DNA of 64,000 bases, from positions 1-64,000 of the forward strand of contig JAUCBJ010006632.1 in the NCBI GenBank assembly GCA_032718475.1. The letters run 5' to 3'. The notes beneath the pieces are model-generated. The model made no database searches, was not told the DNA's origin, and was given only the letters and a program-made list of their open reading frames with translations. Origin of the DNA: Nemertoderma westbladi (lineage: Eukaryota; Xenacoelomorpha; Nemertodermatida; Nemertodermatidae). Shown here piece by piece: positions 47,401 through 57,607 of the stretch; within the stretch, counting starts at the first letter, position 1, and each line of letters begins with the position of its first letter. Made by a program: the position numbers and the translations under genes.

Positions 47401-49640
47401 TTACAGGTGGCGACAAGCCAATGGACAGATACGATGAATTACAGCCTATAATTCAACCACCGTTAGTAGAACCACCAGACATAGACGAGTTTAGGAGAAC
47501 CTGTATTGACCACTATAGTGACTTTAGCGAGTCGGACGAGGAGTTGATTCCCGATAATGTTAGGTTGTCGGAACCACTTCACAATGACCGGACAGATAGT
47601 GAACCCGAGGACTACTGTTATCAGACCCGTGGGTCTGGTTCAGCGGCCCACGCTACCTATTTGACTAACGTTTTGACTTATACAGACATAGTGGAGGGTC
47701 AAGTGGCTAAATATCGAGACCTAGACATTTTCCAATACAGTGAGGAGGAATTACAGAAGGAATTGATACGCCAGGACCTCGAGACAGGAGCCAGAACCGT
47801 CGAATGGCTGGACAGGGACGCAATGGAACCCGGTGGATATGACCTAGCCATGTCTACTGATGAGAAGCGGTCGCTGGAGATGATGGAAGATACCATACGT
47901 CTACTACCGACTGGACATTTTGAAGTTGGAATGTTGTGGCGTCGACAACCACCTAAGTTGGAGAACAACTACAGCTTAGCCTTGAAAAGATTAAACGGAG
48001 TAAGGGCTCGGTTGTTGAGGAATCCAGGCATTAGGGAGAAGTATTGCGCCCAGATCAACAACTATTTCGCCAAGGGATTTGCTGGGAAGGTAGAGGACCC
48101 TGACTTAGTGACAGACCAGACTTAGCTTCCACACCACTATGTGACTCACCCTGACAAGCCAGACAAAGTCCGAGTAGTCAACGACTGCGCAGCAGTCTAT
48201 AGAGGTATGTCCCTGAATTCAGAGTTGATGGATGGTCCCAACCTGAATAACTATTTGATTGGAATACTGTTGCGTTTTAGACAGCGGCGATTCGCATTTA
48301 CTTGTGACATCGAGGCGATGTTCCACCAGGTAAGAGCCTGTAAGGCAGACCAGGATAGCCTTCGATTTCTCTGGTTTGAGAATGAAGACTTATCCGGCCC
48401 AGTGGTTACATACCAAATGTACGTTAGGATATTTGGCGCCCGCGATAGTCCGAATGGCACGCTGTTCGTTCTAAAGAAAACGGCAACAGCCCAGATTGGT
48501 AAGTACCCAGTAGAAGTAATCGAGTCCATCTTGAGAAACTTCTATATGGACGACGGATTGGTGTCCAAGGACACAGCGGAACAAGCCATAGAAGTGGCTC
48601 ACGGCCTGCAAGAGTGCTTGGCTACAGGGGGTTTTCCTCTAACCAAGTTCACTACTAACTCGGAGGCCCTATTAGAATCGTTCCCGGTAAAAGATCGCGG
48701 GAGCGGAGACATTGAATTGGGGGTAGAACCAATCCCCATGGCGCGAGTACTGGGACTCGCTTGGAATCCGAACTCGGATAAGTTCCAGGTAAGAGTTAGA
48801 TTTGAGCCCAGTAGCCCAGACAAAGTTTTGACAAAGAGAATTTGCTTATCGACATTAAGTAGACTATTTGACCCGATGAACTTTATCAGTCCGGTTATAT
48901 TACAGGCACGAGCGTGCATGAGGAAAATTTGGTTGTCCGACTTAGAGTGGGACGAACCAATATCTCCTATACATGCAAAGCAGTGGAGGGAGTGGGAAGC
49001 CGAGTTGCATCTATTGAAAAATATAGATGTACCCCGTTCCTACTTTCCGAATCAGCTGGTATTTCCAGCTGATTTAGAACTGCATTTATTTAGTGACCGG
49101 CTTTGGTATGGTAGCCTACCTTCGCCGAGAGGTAAGTCAGGACAAATTTGAGACGGCCTTTGTGACTTCTAGATCAAAGACAATGCCGGTCAAATATATG
49201 ACTGTCCCTCGTGCAGAGTTACAGGCGGCTGTAGTTTCGGTCGAGGTAAGTAAGCAAATAACTGAGGAGTTAGACACGACATTGACCTTATTCTATTGGA
49301 CGGACGCATCCTTGGTGTTAGTATACATTGCGGCCGACAATATTGCACTAAAGACATTTGTGGCCAATAGACGCGCTCAGATCGTTGATTTTTCGACGAA
49401 GGAACAATGGAGACATTGTCCGGGAGTGTTGAACCCGGCCGACATAACTTCGAGAGGTGCAATGCCGGCGGAATTCTGTCGGGAAGAGTCGCAGGAGTTT
49501 TGGTTGCATGGACCTGATTTTCTAACGAGGACACAGGAACATTGGCCAGAGCGACTAAAGATAGTGACCAATCCGATGCCTGAAGATGCAGAAGTCAAGG
49601 TGGAGAAAGTCTCTAAGTCGAAGTCTAAAGCCAAACTTAA

Positions 49641-49700
49641 GTCATTGGAGCGGCCTGAAGAGTCATTGGAGCGGCCTGAAGAATCATTGGAGCGGCCCGG
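49641..49700 (+). repeat. Short coding repeat between RNase H and integrase of D
   Basis: Three near-identical units of about 21 bp encode SLERPEE-type repeats. Each contains TTGGAGCGG, the same nine bases that precede the 3' LTR. It may be coincidence or a copied primer-like string. Confidence 0.7.
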
Positions 49701-51507
49701 AGACCTGTCAGACCAACAGACTTACGTGACTACTAGGTCCGGAAGGGTAAGTTATGACGTAAAACCACCCTTACAGACTAAACCAGAGTCACAGTTGGTA
49801 AGTGACGGACAGAAAATGACCGACACAATGGAGTCTTTGGTTTCCAAACCTGCGGGTTTGGATTCGAAACTTCCATTAGTTAGCGGACAACCGTCGCTGG
49901 CATTAGAGTCATGCAGTATTTATGACAAATTACTAAATTCGTCTGCCTCTTGGCTGACAATTTGTAAAAGAACTGCGTGGTTAAGCCGATACGTTTCGTA
50001 CCTTTGTTTAAAACATTCGAAACATTTGAGAGAACCATTGAGCACCAATAGTGAGCGAATTCAGAAATTGAAACAACCTCTGACAGAGGATGAGATTGAT
50101 CAAGCGGAATTAAAGCATTTGAAGCATTATCAAATGTGTGCCTTCCCGAAAGAATTCCATCTATTATCGGCTCATCGACCAGTTCTCTATAAACCCCTTA
50201 GAAAATGGAGTCCATTAATCCATAAGGGTTTAATTTGTCATAGATCGAGAATCCAGACTGTCGACATAAACTCACAGTTTAGGTTCCCAGTGATAATCCC
50301 TAGTCACCCAATAGAATTGCAAAGAGCGATTCTATGGGATATACACAAGAGGTTGCATCACGCGGGAAAGTTACACTGTCTGTCGGCAGCGAGACAGCGA
50401 TTCATTCTATTGCAGCCAAGCAGGGCAGTAGGCACTATGTACGACGCCTGTCTGGTTTGCAAGAGAGTGAACGCCAGAGTATTGGAACAGGAGATGGCTG
50501 AACTCCCGGAAGCGAGAGTGCAGGCATATGACCCACCCTTTACGAATACAGGGGTGGACTGTTTTGGTCCGATTGAAGCAAAGAGTGGACGGCTGACCCA
50601 CAAGCGATGGGGTCTGCTACTGACATGTATGGCCAGTAGAGCCATACACATCGAGCGTGTGGCAGACATGTCGACCAAATCTCTGCTCCTGGCCTTAAAG
50701 AGATTTATGGCCAGGAGAGGACTAGTAAAGGCGTTCTACTCTGACAAGGGTACAAACTTTGTCGGAGGGAATAGCGAGTTGAACGCGGCTCATAAAGCAG
50801 CACAGAATAAGGAAATTTCTGCAGCACTTTTGCCGCAACGAGTAGAATGGAGATTCAATACTCCAGAAAGTCCTTGGAGAGGAGGAAGTTGGGAGCGTTT
50901 GGTTCGCTCTGTGAAGCAGGCCATTGCCAAAACATTGCCTGTGAACAAACAACTTACCGACGACGAACTGGTCACAGCTTTTATTGAAATCGAGCATACC
51001 CTAAACTCGAGGCCGATAGCTATGTTGCCAGACGGTGTTGCATTAACGCCGAATCATTTGCTAATGCAGAGTCCAGCATTTCTTGTGCCGGCATCAGAAC
51101 CCATTAGTGCCGACCTATATAGTCGTAAGAGCTGGAAAGTAACACAGTTTGTGGCGTACACATTCTGGGAATATTGGCGGGAATACTATCTTCCCACCAT
51201 ATCCACCAGAACAAAGTGGTACAAAACGGTTCGGAGTCTCCAAAGGGGAGATTACGTGTTGATAACCGAACCCATTGTCAAGAGAAAGTATTGGGAGACG
51301 GGAGTGATCTTGCACACACACCCAGACGTGCAAAACATAGTGCGCACAGTCACTGTGAAAATTAGGTGCAAGTGTCCGCACCCAAAAAAGTGTAAAACTA
51401 ATGGTTTACACACCTTGGACCGACCGGTCCAAGATATTGTGTTATTAGAGGAGACACGTATCGAGACGGGAGATTATAATTTGTCTCCTGCCTCAAAACT
51501 GAATTAG

Positions 51508-52271
51508 TGTTGGACGCAACTCACTTCGTATGCATTCCTCGTATGCAAATACAAGGAAATGCATAGGAGCGGGGTTGTGGTGATTTGCGTTGAGTTTTGT
51601 CTGGTGGGTATCAAAACAAAATTTTATTTCAAAAATTTTGGAAAAAATTAGAAAATTTTAAAAATTAGAAGTGAACCCAAGACAATTCCAGACGCTGTGT
51701 ATAGACGCGTTTTAGAATTCGTCTATAGATAAACAGTAATTTGAAAAGTCGTGAAGCCTGGAAAATAGCATTTAGAAACCATGGTGACGGCTATATTACG
51801 TAGGAGTGTAAATTGAGTTTAGCAACTTCCACAGATTGGTGCCAACAGTGCAACTAAGGTGCTAAAGGTTAGTAGCACCAGAGGGGTGCACGGACCCCAC
51901 TCAGTAGTTTGCAGGATGTGTGATGTTCGATTATCAAACCTGTGGGTTTGGTATAGTCGAGTATTGTGGCTATAGTCCTTTCTAACTACTGTAGTTTAGT
52001 ACGAGTAATGGGAGTAGTTTGGGCATCAAAAAGTGAGTTGGTCACGGCCAGTTTATCTCCAAAGTTTTTGCGCTATGCATGGGAATAGGTTAGAGGATAG
52101 TTAGTTAGGAAGAGACGGGATCTAGAGAGTCGAACCTGAACTGCTGGAAGGCGGGGGGGGGGGGTTCGGGAGGTCTGTCCTTCGGCGACATCTAACTGAT
52201 TTACCCACAGTGTAGTTGGTTACGTAACGGCACTTATTGGGATATATATATATGTATATACGCGTAACATA
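51508..52271 (+). other. Pol-ORF3 spacer of element D
   Basis: This 764-bp noncoding spacer contains an inverted pair of GAATGCAT/ATGCATTC-like strings at ~51530-51565, AGGAGCGG at 51565-51572, one copy of the dispersed palindrome (51934-51951), a 12-G run (52153-52164) and a good splice-acceptor-like site ending at 52210. The duplicated motif of A and B was not found here. Confidence 0.65.
52191..52210 (+). promoter_or_regulatory. Putative 3' splice acceptor before ORF3 of D
   Basis: The sequence TCTAACTGATTTACCCACAG has a branch-point-like CTAAC, a short pyrimidine-rich run and CAG. It lies 62 bp before the ORF3 start codon. It fits a spliced subgenomic mRNA for ORF3, as used by retroviral downstream genes, but is a prediction only. 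Confidence 0.5.
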
Positions 52272-55200
52272 ATGGAGAGGGATATTAGAGCGCAACCGCG
52301 CAGAGGATTTACTGCCAGAGAGGAGGCGGAGCTACCATTCGCGCGACCAGGATGTAAAGACTCTAACGTTTACTACCATGGGCGGTCCGTGATGGAGCTG
52401 AACGGGAAGTATAAACCAAGTTATGATAAAGAATTACGGAGAGAAAGAATGAGAGCGTTGGGGGACCGGATGGAAGTCTTGCGGAGAGAGTATCGCACGC
52501 GGTATCCCTACGACTTTGCTTTGGACGTGTGCGACATTAGCGCAGATCCGGACGAGGAAATCGCACGACTATACCATATGAATATGTATTTACGACATGA
52601 GGAGCCTCTACCTGCAGTCCGAGACCAGTTCGACGGAATGCACCTGTATCGGAGGACTCGAGGCGAGGATCAGGAGACGCCGAAAGTCTTCAGCGTATAC
52701 AAGCTCTTCTACAAGTGTGGTGAATGCATGAATAAACAGGACGTGGCGATTCCCGACCGATTAGACGAGCAACATCCGGAACCGATATTAACGCGATGTC
52801 CAGCTCACCAATTCCTTAGATACAACGAGGGAGGTTACCTGATGAGCAACCCGATGATCAGTATCGACTTCAGTGGAAAGCGACCTCCGAGACCCATTAC
52901 GCCGACCGTTACGACATTAGATCCGTATACGGAGATTAAACCCTGTTCGACACCCAGTTTGATAGAGACGGCAGCGGCCATTTTGCTGTACCGATCCTAC
53001 AAGGATCTAGAGGCGCGGCGCGAAGCGGCGCGGGACTCGGGTACCAAACCCGTGGGTTTGGAGCTCTCGAGTCCCTGGACTGCGTTTACTTCACCTCACC
53101 GAGTGAGAAGCCTCACACCTGAGCATCAGGACGACATAGACGCGTTGCGGCAGGAGGAGCGAGTGGCGAAGGCGAAAGAGTTATCAGGATAGCTACTTAT
53201 TAACAGGATAGCGGAGTATAATAAGACCGCGGATAGACATCAAGAGGAGACGAGGAGAGTGACCGGATTTGTTCCACAGGTCGTATCTCAACCCGGACCG
53301 GTGTATTATTCCGACGGCACCGAACCTGCGATATTAGTAGATCATCCGGAGTCGCGAGAAGCGATACGATGAAGATGGTAAGAATGGCGGACCATTGGAA
53401 CGTTGACTGTCTACGGGAAGTTTTATGCGCGAAGTTCTTGCGTGATGTCCCAATGCAGATCACAGATTACGACACTTTGGACAAGATTGGAGCTCCGGGG
53501 AAGGAGAGTAAGTTATTCGGATGGTTGGATAAGTACATCAAGGTATGGGTCGCGGTGGCTACATTCCCAGATGACGAGGAAGTAGACCAGACGTGGCTGA
53601 GGAGGAAGGGTTCTTATACCCGATATGATGACCACAAGGCGATCGAGCGCATGTGGACCCCATCAGATGAGATTCAGCGTCAGTGGAGGAAAACGGAGGA
53701 ATCACTGCAGGATTGGAGAGTGATGTTCTACGACAATGAAGGAGGGTCCCATCAGGAATGCTTGACTAGCAAGTGTATTCAAATTCGTGCGGCCGATGGT
53801 GTGACTCATGTGTTTATGCGTGTGAGGGCGGATCGAGAGAGACCGGAGCCCATCATAACGACACAATATCGGAAAGGGAAGGATCCTAGGGAACAGATTT
53901 TGGAGGTATGCAGGCGAGGAGGTATGCACGGAGCGGAGCGTATCGACGCCAGGATGTTACCAAAGAAGGTTAGAGAGGCTATTCTCAACCAAGATTACGT
54001 CAAGGTGGGATCGGGAGTCCAGAGCGATTTGGAGAGCGACTTCAACGCCATGACTGATCTGGAAGATAGATTGCCGAGACCGTTTGTCGACACCAAGCTA
54101 TTGTTGCTATGGGCACAGGATATTGGAATTTATAGGGAGTATCCCAACTCTGCCAAGACTGGTATGGGCTTTATAGCACACTTGTTGTATAATTGGGACT
54201 TTAAGTTGAAGACGCAAAAGAAGTACGAGGAGGCGTATGGCGAATACAACACGCCACCGGGAGCGGAGTTCAAATCCCACTTCAAGCGGCAAGCGTTAGT
54301 GTATTGGAACATTTGCGCGCCACCCCGTGCGTCGCTACAATATTATTTGGTGCTTGAGTCGAACACGGTGACTTGTTTATTAGCGGATATCGTTGCGCGA
54401 GTTTTGAAGCGTCATCCATTGGTATTCGGAGGAGATCAATACGTTCGCTCGAAAGGGGGAATCCAATCCGACGTGATGAAGCGTTTCTTAACCCCGTTCT
54501 TCAACCAATCGTTAGAGAATACGTCGATGGTGAGGAGAGGATTAGCGATATTCGAAGGAGTATATCGACAGAACATCGGAGATTTGGGAGACCGACCGTC
54601 GATGGAATATCCGACGCCAGAAGCTTTGGAGAAGTGGTTCGGGAATCAAACCCGCGGGTTTGGTACTCCCTTCCACTCGGAGGCTGATAGACCTGTTAAG
54701 GAGGGCTGGCCGGAAACGTTAGTAGAGGTGTTCGGAGTAGATCTTCCGGTGGAGAAGACATATCCGAAACGAACGCGGGAGGAAATATTGGAGATAGAGG
54801 ACAAGGGCGAGGATGTTTACTTTGTTCCGGATCGACAACCGTTGACCGGAGAGGACGACATCGTATTAGACATTGGGAAGGAAGGAAGTGCGAAACCGAT
54901 TGGAGACCTCATATACGAGAGGGCCTGGTTTCCACAAGCGCGTAGGTGCAAATTGTGCGGCAGCACAAGGCACAATCTAAAGTCGTGCGACGCGGTAATA
55001 GAGGCGGCGCATAAGGTCTGTCGTTGGTGCAATGAGACCGACCATTCGTTTCACACGTGCACCGTCTTCATTTCTCAATGTGGATATTGTGGAGTAAAAG
55101 GACACCGTAGCGCGAGATGTCAGCTGCGAGATGATTCCTTTCAAAACCATAGCGCTAACCTACTTCGGGTGATGTTAGATAAGTGGGAGAGTGTGGCGGA

Positions 55201-55987
55201 TTACCATATTCAAGCGCAGATGCGTTGGTTACCATTTAAAGCGGGATATGGGTTTTGGGCGGTAGACCCATCGCATGTTGCGTACGAGCCATATCTACAA
55301 TCGCTACCACAATATCAGGAGCTCATCCTAACTGCTCAAGACCTTCCACAGAACACTGGAGTTATCGTAGTCCGAGAATACTTCAGACAATTGAACATGG
55401 ACAATAAGTACACATGGAACTTCGTTGCTATTTGCGATCGCATCACGAAGGGTGTATTTACGGAGACTAGAAAAGTGGTACGCGCGCGAGGTGATTGGAG
55501 GATGGCGGCTATACAATACCGCAACGAATTCTTGTTGACTCATGTGCCAGTGGGTTCATTGACCGCCGAGAGGATACAGGAACAAAGGATCGCAGCGACC
55601 ACAGCGACGACCGCTGGAGCTCAAGGCTCGCGGAAAGAACCAGGAGGAGGGGTCCAAGACAAGCGTCAAGTCAAGGACGACCACTACCACTCCATTATAG
55701 AAGCTCAACGGTTGCAGCGCAAGGCGCAGGGGGCGTCTGAGAAAGCGCGTGTGCAACTGCAGAAGGAAGAGTTGGCGGAAGCGACCACGGGAGCGCGACA
55801 ATTGGGACGAGGCCGAGGGAGAAGTTCAAGCCGAGAATCTGTCGGGGCTCAGGGAACGTCGTCGCCGGTTCCGGGGAGTGACGCCTCACGGACGCCGTCA
55901 ACGGAGTCGACTAGAGGTAGATTAGTGTATCTGGGAAGGGGACGAAAGAGAGGAGCGAGCCCAAAGAACCCAGGAGCGGGTCGATAA
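52272..55987 (+). pseudogene. ORF3 of element D: large zinc-knuckle protein of unknown function
   Basis: ORF3 starts MERDIRAQPRRGF and spans about 1,238 codons. Blocks shared with A, in order: EEIARLYHMNMYLRHEEPLP (residue ~100); CGEC...CPAH metal-site-like motif (~148-180); MFYDNEGG and VTHVF (~480-515); RLPRPFVDTKLLLLWAQD (~600); RHPLVFGG (~710); MKRFLTPF (~735). Three knuckles follow near residues 892-950: CKLCGSTRHNLKSC, CRWCNETDHSFHTC and CGYCGVKGHRSARC, all CX2CX4HX4C. The tail is Arg/Gly/Ser-rich and basic. A TAG at 53190-53192 and a frameshift near 53368 break the frame; both sides are otherwise open. No hydrophobic membrane span, signal peptide or known enzyme motif is seen. The knuckles and basic tail suggest nucleic-acid binding, but the role is unknown. 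Confidence 0.88.
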
Positions 55988-57600
55988 TACATTATGGCAC
56001 AGGGCGACAGACTCTAGATATATACATCATCGTCGCTCTGATGTATATTGTAGCATTTGAAAATTTTCGACTAGACTCGTACCTAAAGAGGTGAGGTCTC
56101 TATAGGGGTGCGAGTAACAGGCGGCGGCGGACTCGTGAGGGTCTGGGGGCACGTTAAACACTAGTCTAAGTGCAAGGGAGATACTGATGGCCCTCGTGTC
56201 TAGCGAACCATGAATTGCCATGGTGCCGTGGTTCCGTCTAGTCGGCATGTTGCCGTACTGCCAGTCCTGTACACAGTAGGGGTGGTGGCATGGCGTGATT
56301 TGTGGTGTCATGTGGTGTGAACTGTGGTTTGTATGTGGGCGATCAGTGGCAGTTGCTTGGGGCTCGGATGGGTTCCTTTGGCCATCAGCTGTTCCGTTTT
56401 TTTGATACTATATGTTATTGTCTCCATGTTCAGCTGATTGGTTTTTGGGATTTGTTTGGGCCTTTGAGTTTTCTGTTGCTGTGGGTACGTGAGTACACGT
56501 GATTGTGTGTATGGCCACTGCGAGTGAGTGTGGGAAACCTTGCCGGTTGGACAAGACGCCGCTGGTATTAGTAGGACCATACTTTACTGCGCCCCAGCAT
56601 ACTTTGTGCACACAAGTTATTTTACCTTGTCGGTAAAATAAAGTACTCTCGACTTTCTCATTCTCTCTCAAGTCGATACAACTAGTCCCTCCCGATTTTG
56701 ACACCGATTTTGTCTTTCACGATTATGTCCTCTGTGTGTGCATGGTATGTGTCCGATTTTGTGTTTACCGTAGTGTACTTGATATTGTGAACATCTGTTG
56801 AGTACACGTGTATAGGACTGGTAAGTGGTTACTTGTTCCTAGCTTTCGAGCTAGTCAGTATTGTTTGTGGAACTTACTTCCCCTCAATACTGCCGGCGAG
56901 GCGGGTGAAAACGTGTCAATATTCCATGTTGGGTAGCACAAGCCCACTTGGGACAAGACCGTCGGTTAGGCCCAAGGGCGACCTTGGTGCTTGATCGCTA
57001 TCGACTGGTCCACCCGCCGGTTGACTCTCTGAGTTGGCTCAATGTACAGTCAGGCCACAGTAAGTTGACAGTAGCCGCCCATCTGGCTACACGTTCGACG
57101 AGCTGTGCCGGTGTGATCGGGGAATTGAAAATTGAACCCGGGAAGCATCGGGCCATCCCCCGGCCCGGTCTGATAATAACATCAGTCAGACTGGCCCCAG
57201 GGGTGGTGGAAACACGTCCGCCTCGTGGGTGCGCCTCGGGGAGGAGCCCAGAAGGACGTAAGCGATACACTAGTTGAGTTATTTGAATTTATATTATGAA
57301 AGAGGCGAAGGAAGTGATTGGGGAGACAAACCTGCAGGTTTGGCTTACTCCTTTCACTTGCCCTAGCAAAATTTTTATATTTGATTTTGTATGTAGTAAT
57401 CATTATGTAGTAAGAATGAACGAGAAACAATATTTTGTAAATTTAATTTGTATGTAATTCATTATGCAATATCTATGGCAATATTTGTAAATAGTAGAAT
57501 TATTATGTTATTTAGATTGGTTGGAAGAAATTTATTTTGTTTTGTATACATCACCTTATACTCTTCTACAATTGGAGGGAAACATTATATGATTTCCCTT
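55988..57600 (+). other. 3' noncoding region of element D
   Basis: This 1.6-kb region between ORF3 and the polypurine tract has no recognised gene; ORFs in several frames are short and lack domain signals. It contains a perfect palindromic copy of the dispersed motif at 57326-57343. The last ~300 bp is AT-rich. Confidence 0.55.
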
Positions 57601-57607
57601 GGAGCGG
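57601..57607 (+). promoter_or_regulatory. 3' polypurine tract of element D
   Basis: GGAGCGG immediately precedes the 3' LTR, matching the position and sequence of the B tract (GGGAGCGG). Confidence 0.62.

Larger units (their letters stand above)
43065..51507 (+). pseudogene. BEL/Pao gag-pol polyprotein of element D (one nonsense codon, one frameshift)
   Basis: Starts MSVSDKEALEDSYE. Gag has an acidic N-terminus, then a long charged coiled coil (residues ~340-560) with 39-bp internal repeats, and a DUF1759-type core near residue 875 (KFMGNHKHWRTFKTYVDEQL). Zinc knuckles lie at residues ~1118-1190 (CQYC, CWACLAPGHVRRQC, CMECGRLHH). The protease site is MLDTAST near residue 1289. RT follows, with intact YMDD at 48543-48554; RNase H has YWTDASLVLVYI. 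Integrase has IHKRLHHAGK, CLVCKR, GVDCFGPIE, YSDKGTNFVG and SWERLVRSVK. TAG at 48123-48125 lies in frame at the RT start. Near 49097 about 11 bases are missing relative to the family pattern, shifting the frame from 48141-49151 to 49093-51507. The rest is open, so inactivation was recent. Confidence 0.94.
43363..57343 (+). repeat. Eight dispersed 18-bp palindromes across element D
   Basis: Copies lie at 43363-43380, 45000-45017, 47621-47638, 49844-49861, 51934-51951, 53044-53061, 54646-54663 and 57326-57343. The consensus is YCAAACCYGYGGGTTTGG. Two copies are noncoding (51934 and 57326). The coding copies are read in all three frames (as KPVGL or KPAGL, QTRGFG, and NPRVW). In the copy at 47621 both arms change together (CAGACCC/GGGTCTG). 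I found no copy in A, B or the flanks. Confidence 0.85.

Noticed and set aside
51414-51433. Hairpin CTTGGACCGACCGGTCCAAG in the integrase C-terminal coding region
   Set aside because: A perfect 8-bp stem but a single copy in coding sequence; no evidence of function.
56948-57277. ORF in the 3' region of D
   Set aside because: Open on both strands in GC-rich sequence, no recognisable domain, no counterpart in A or B.
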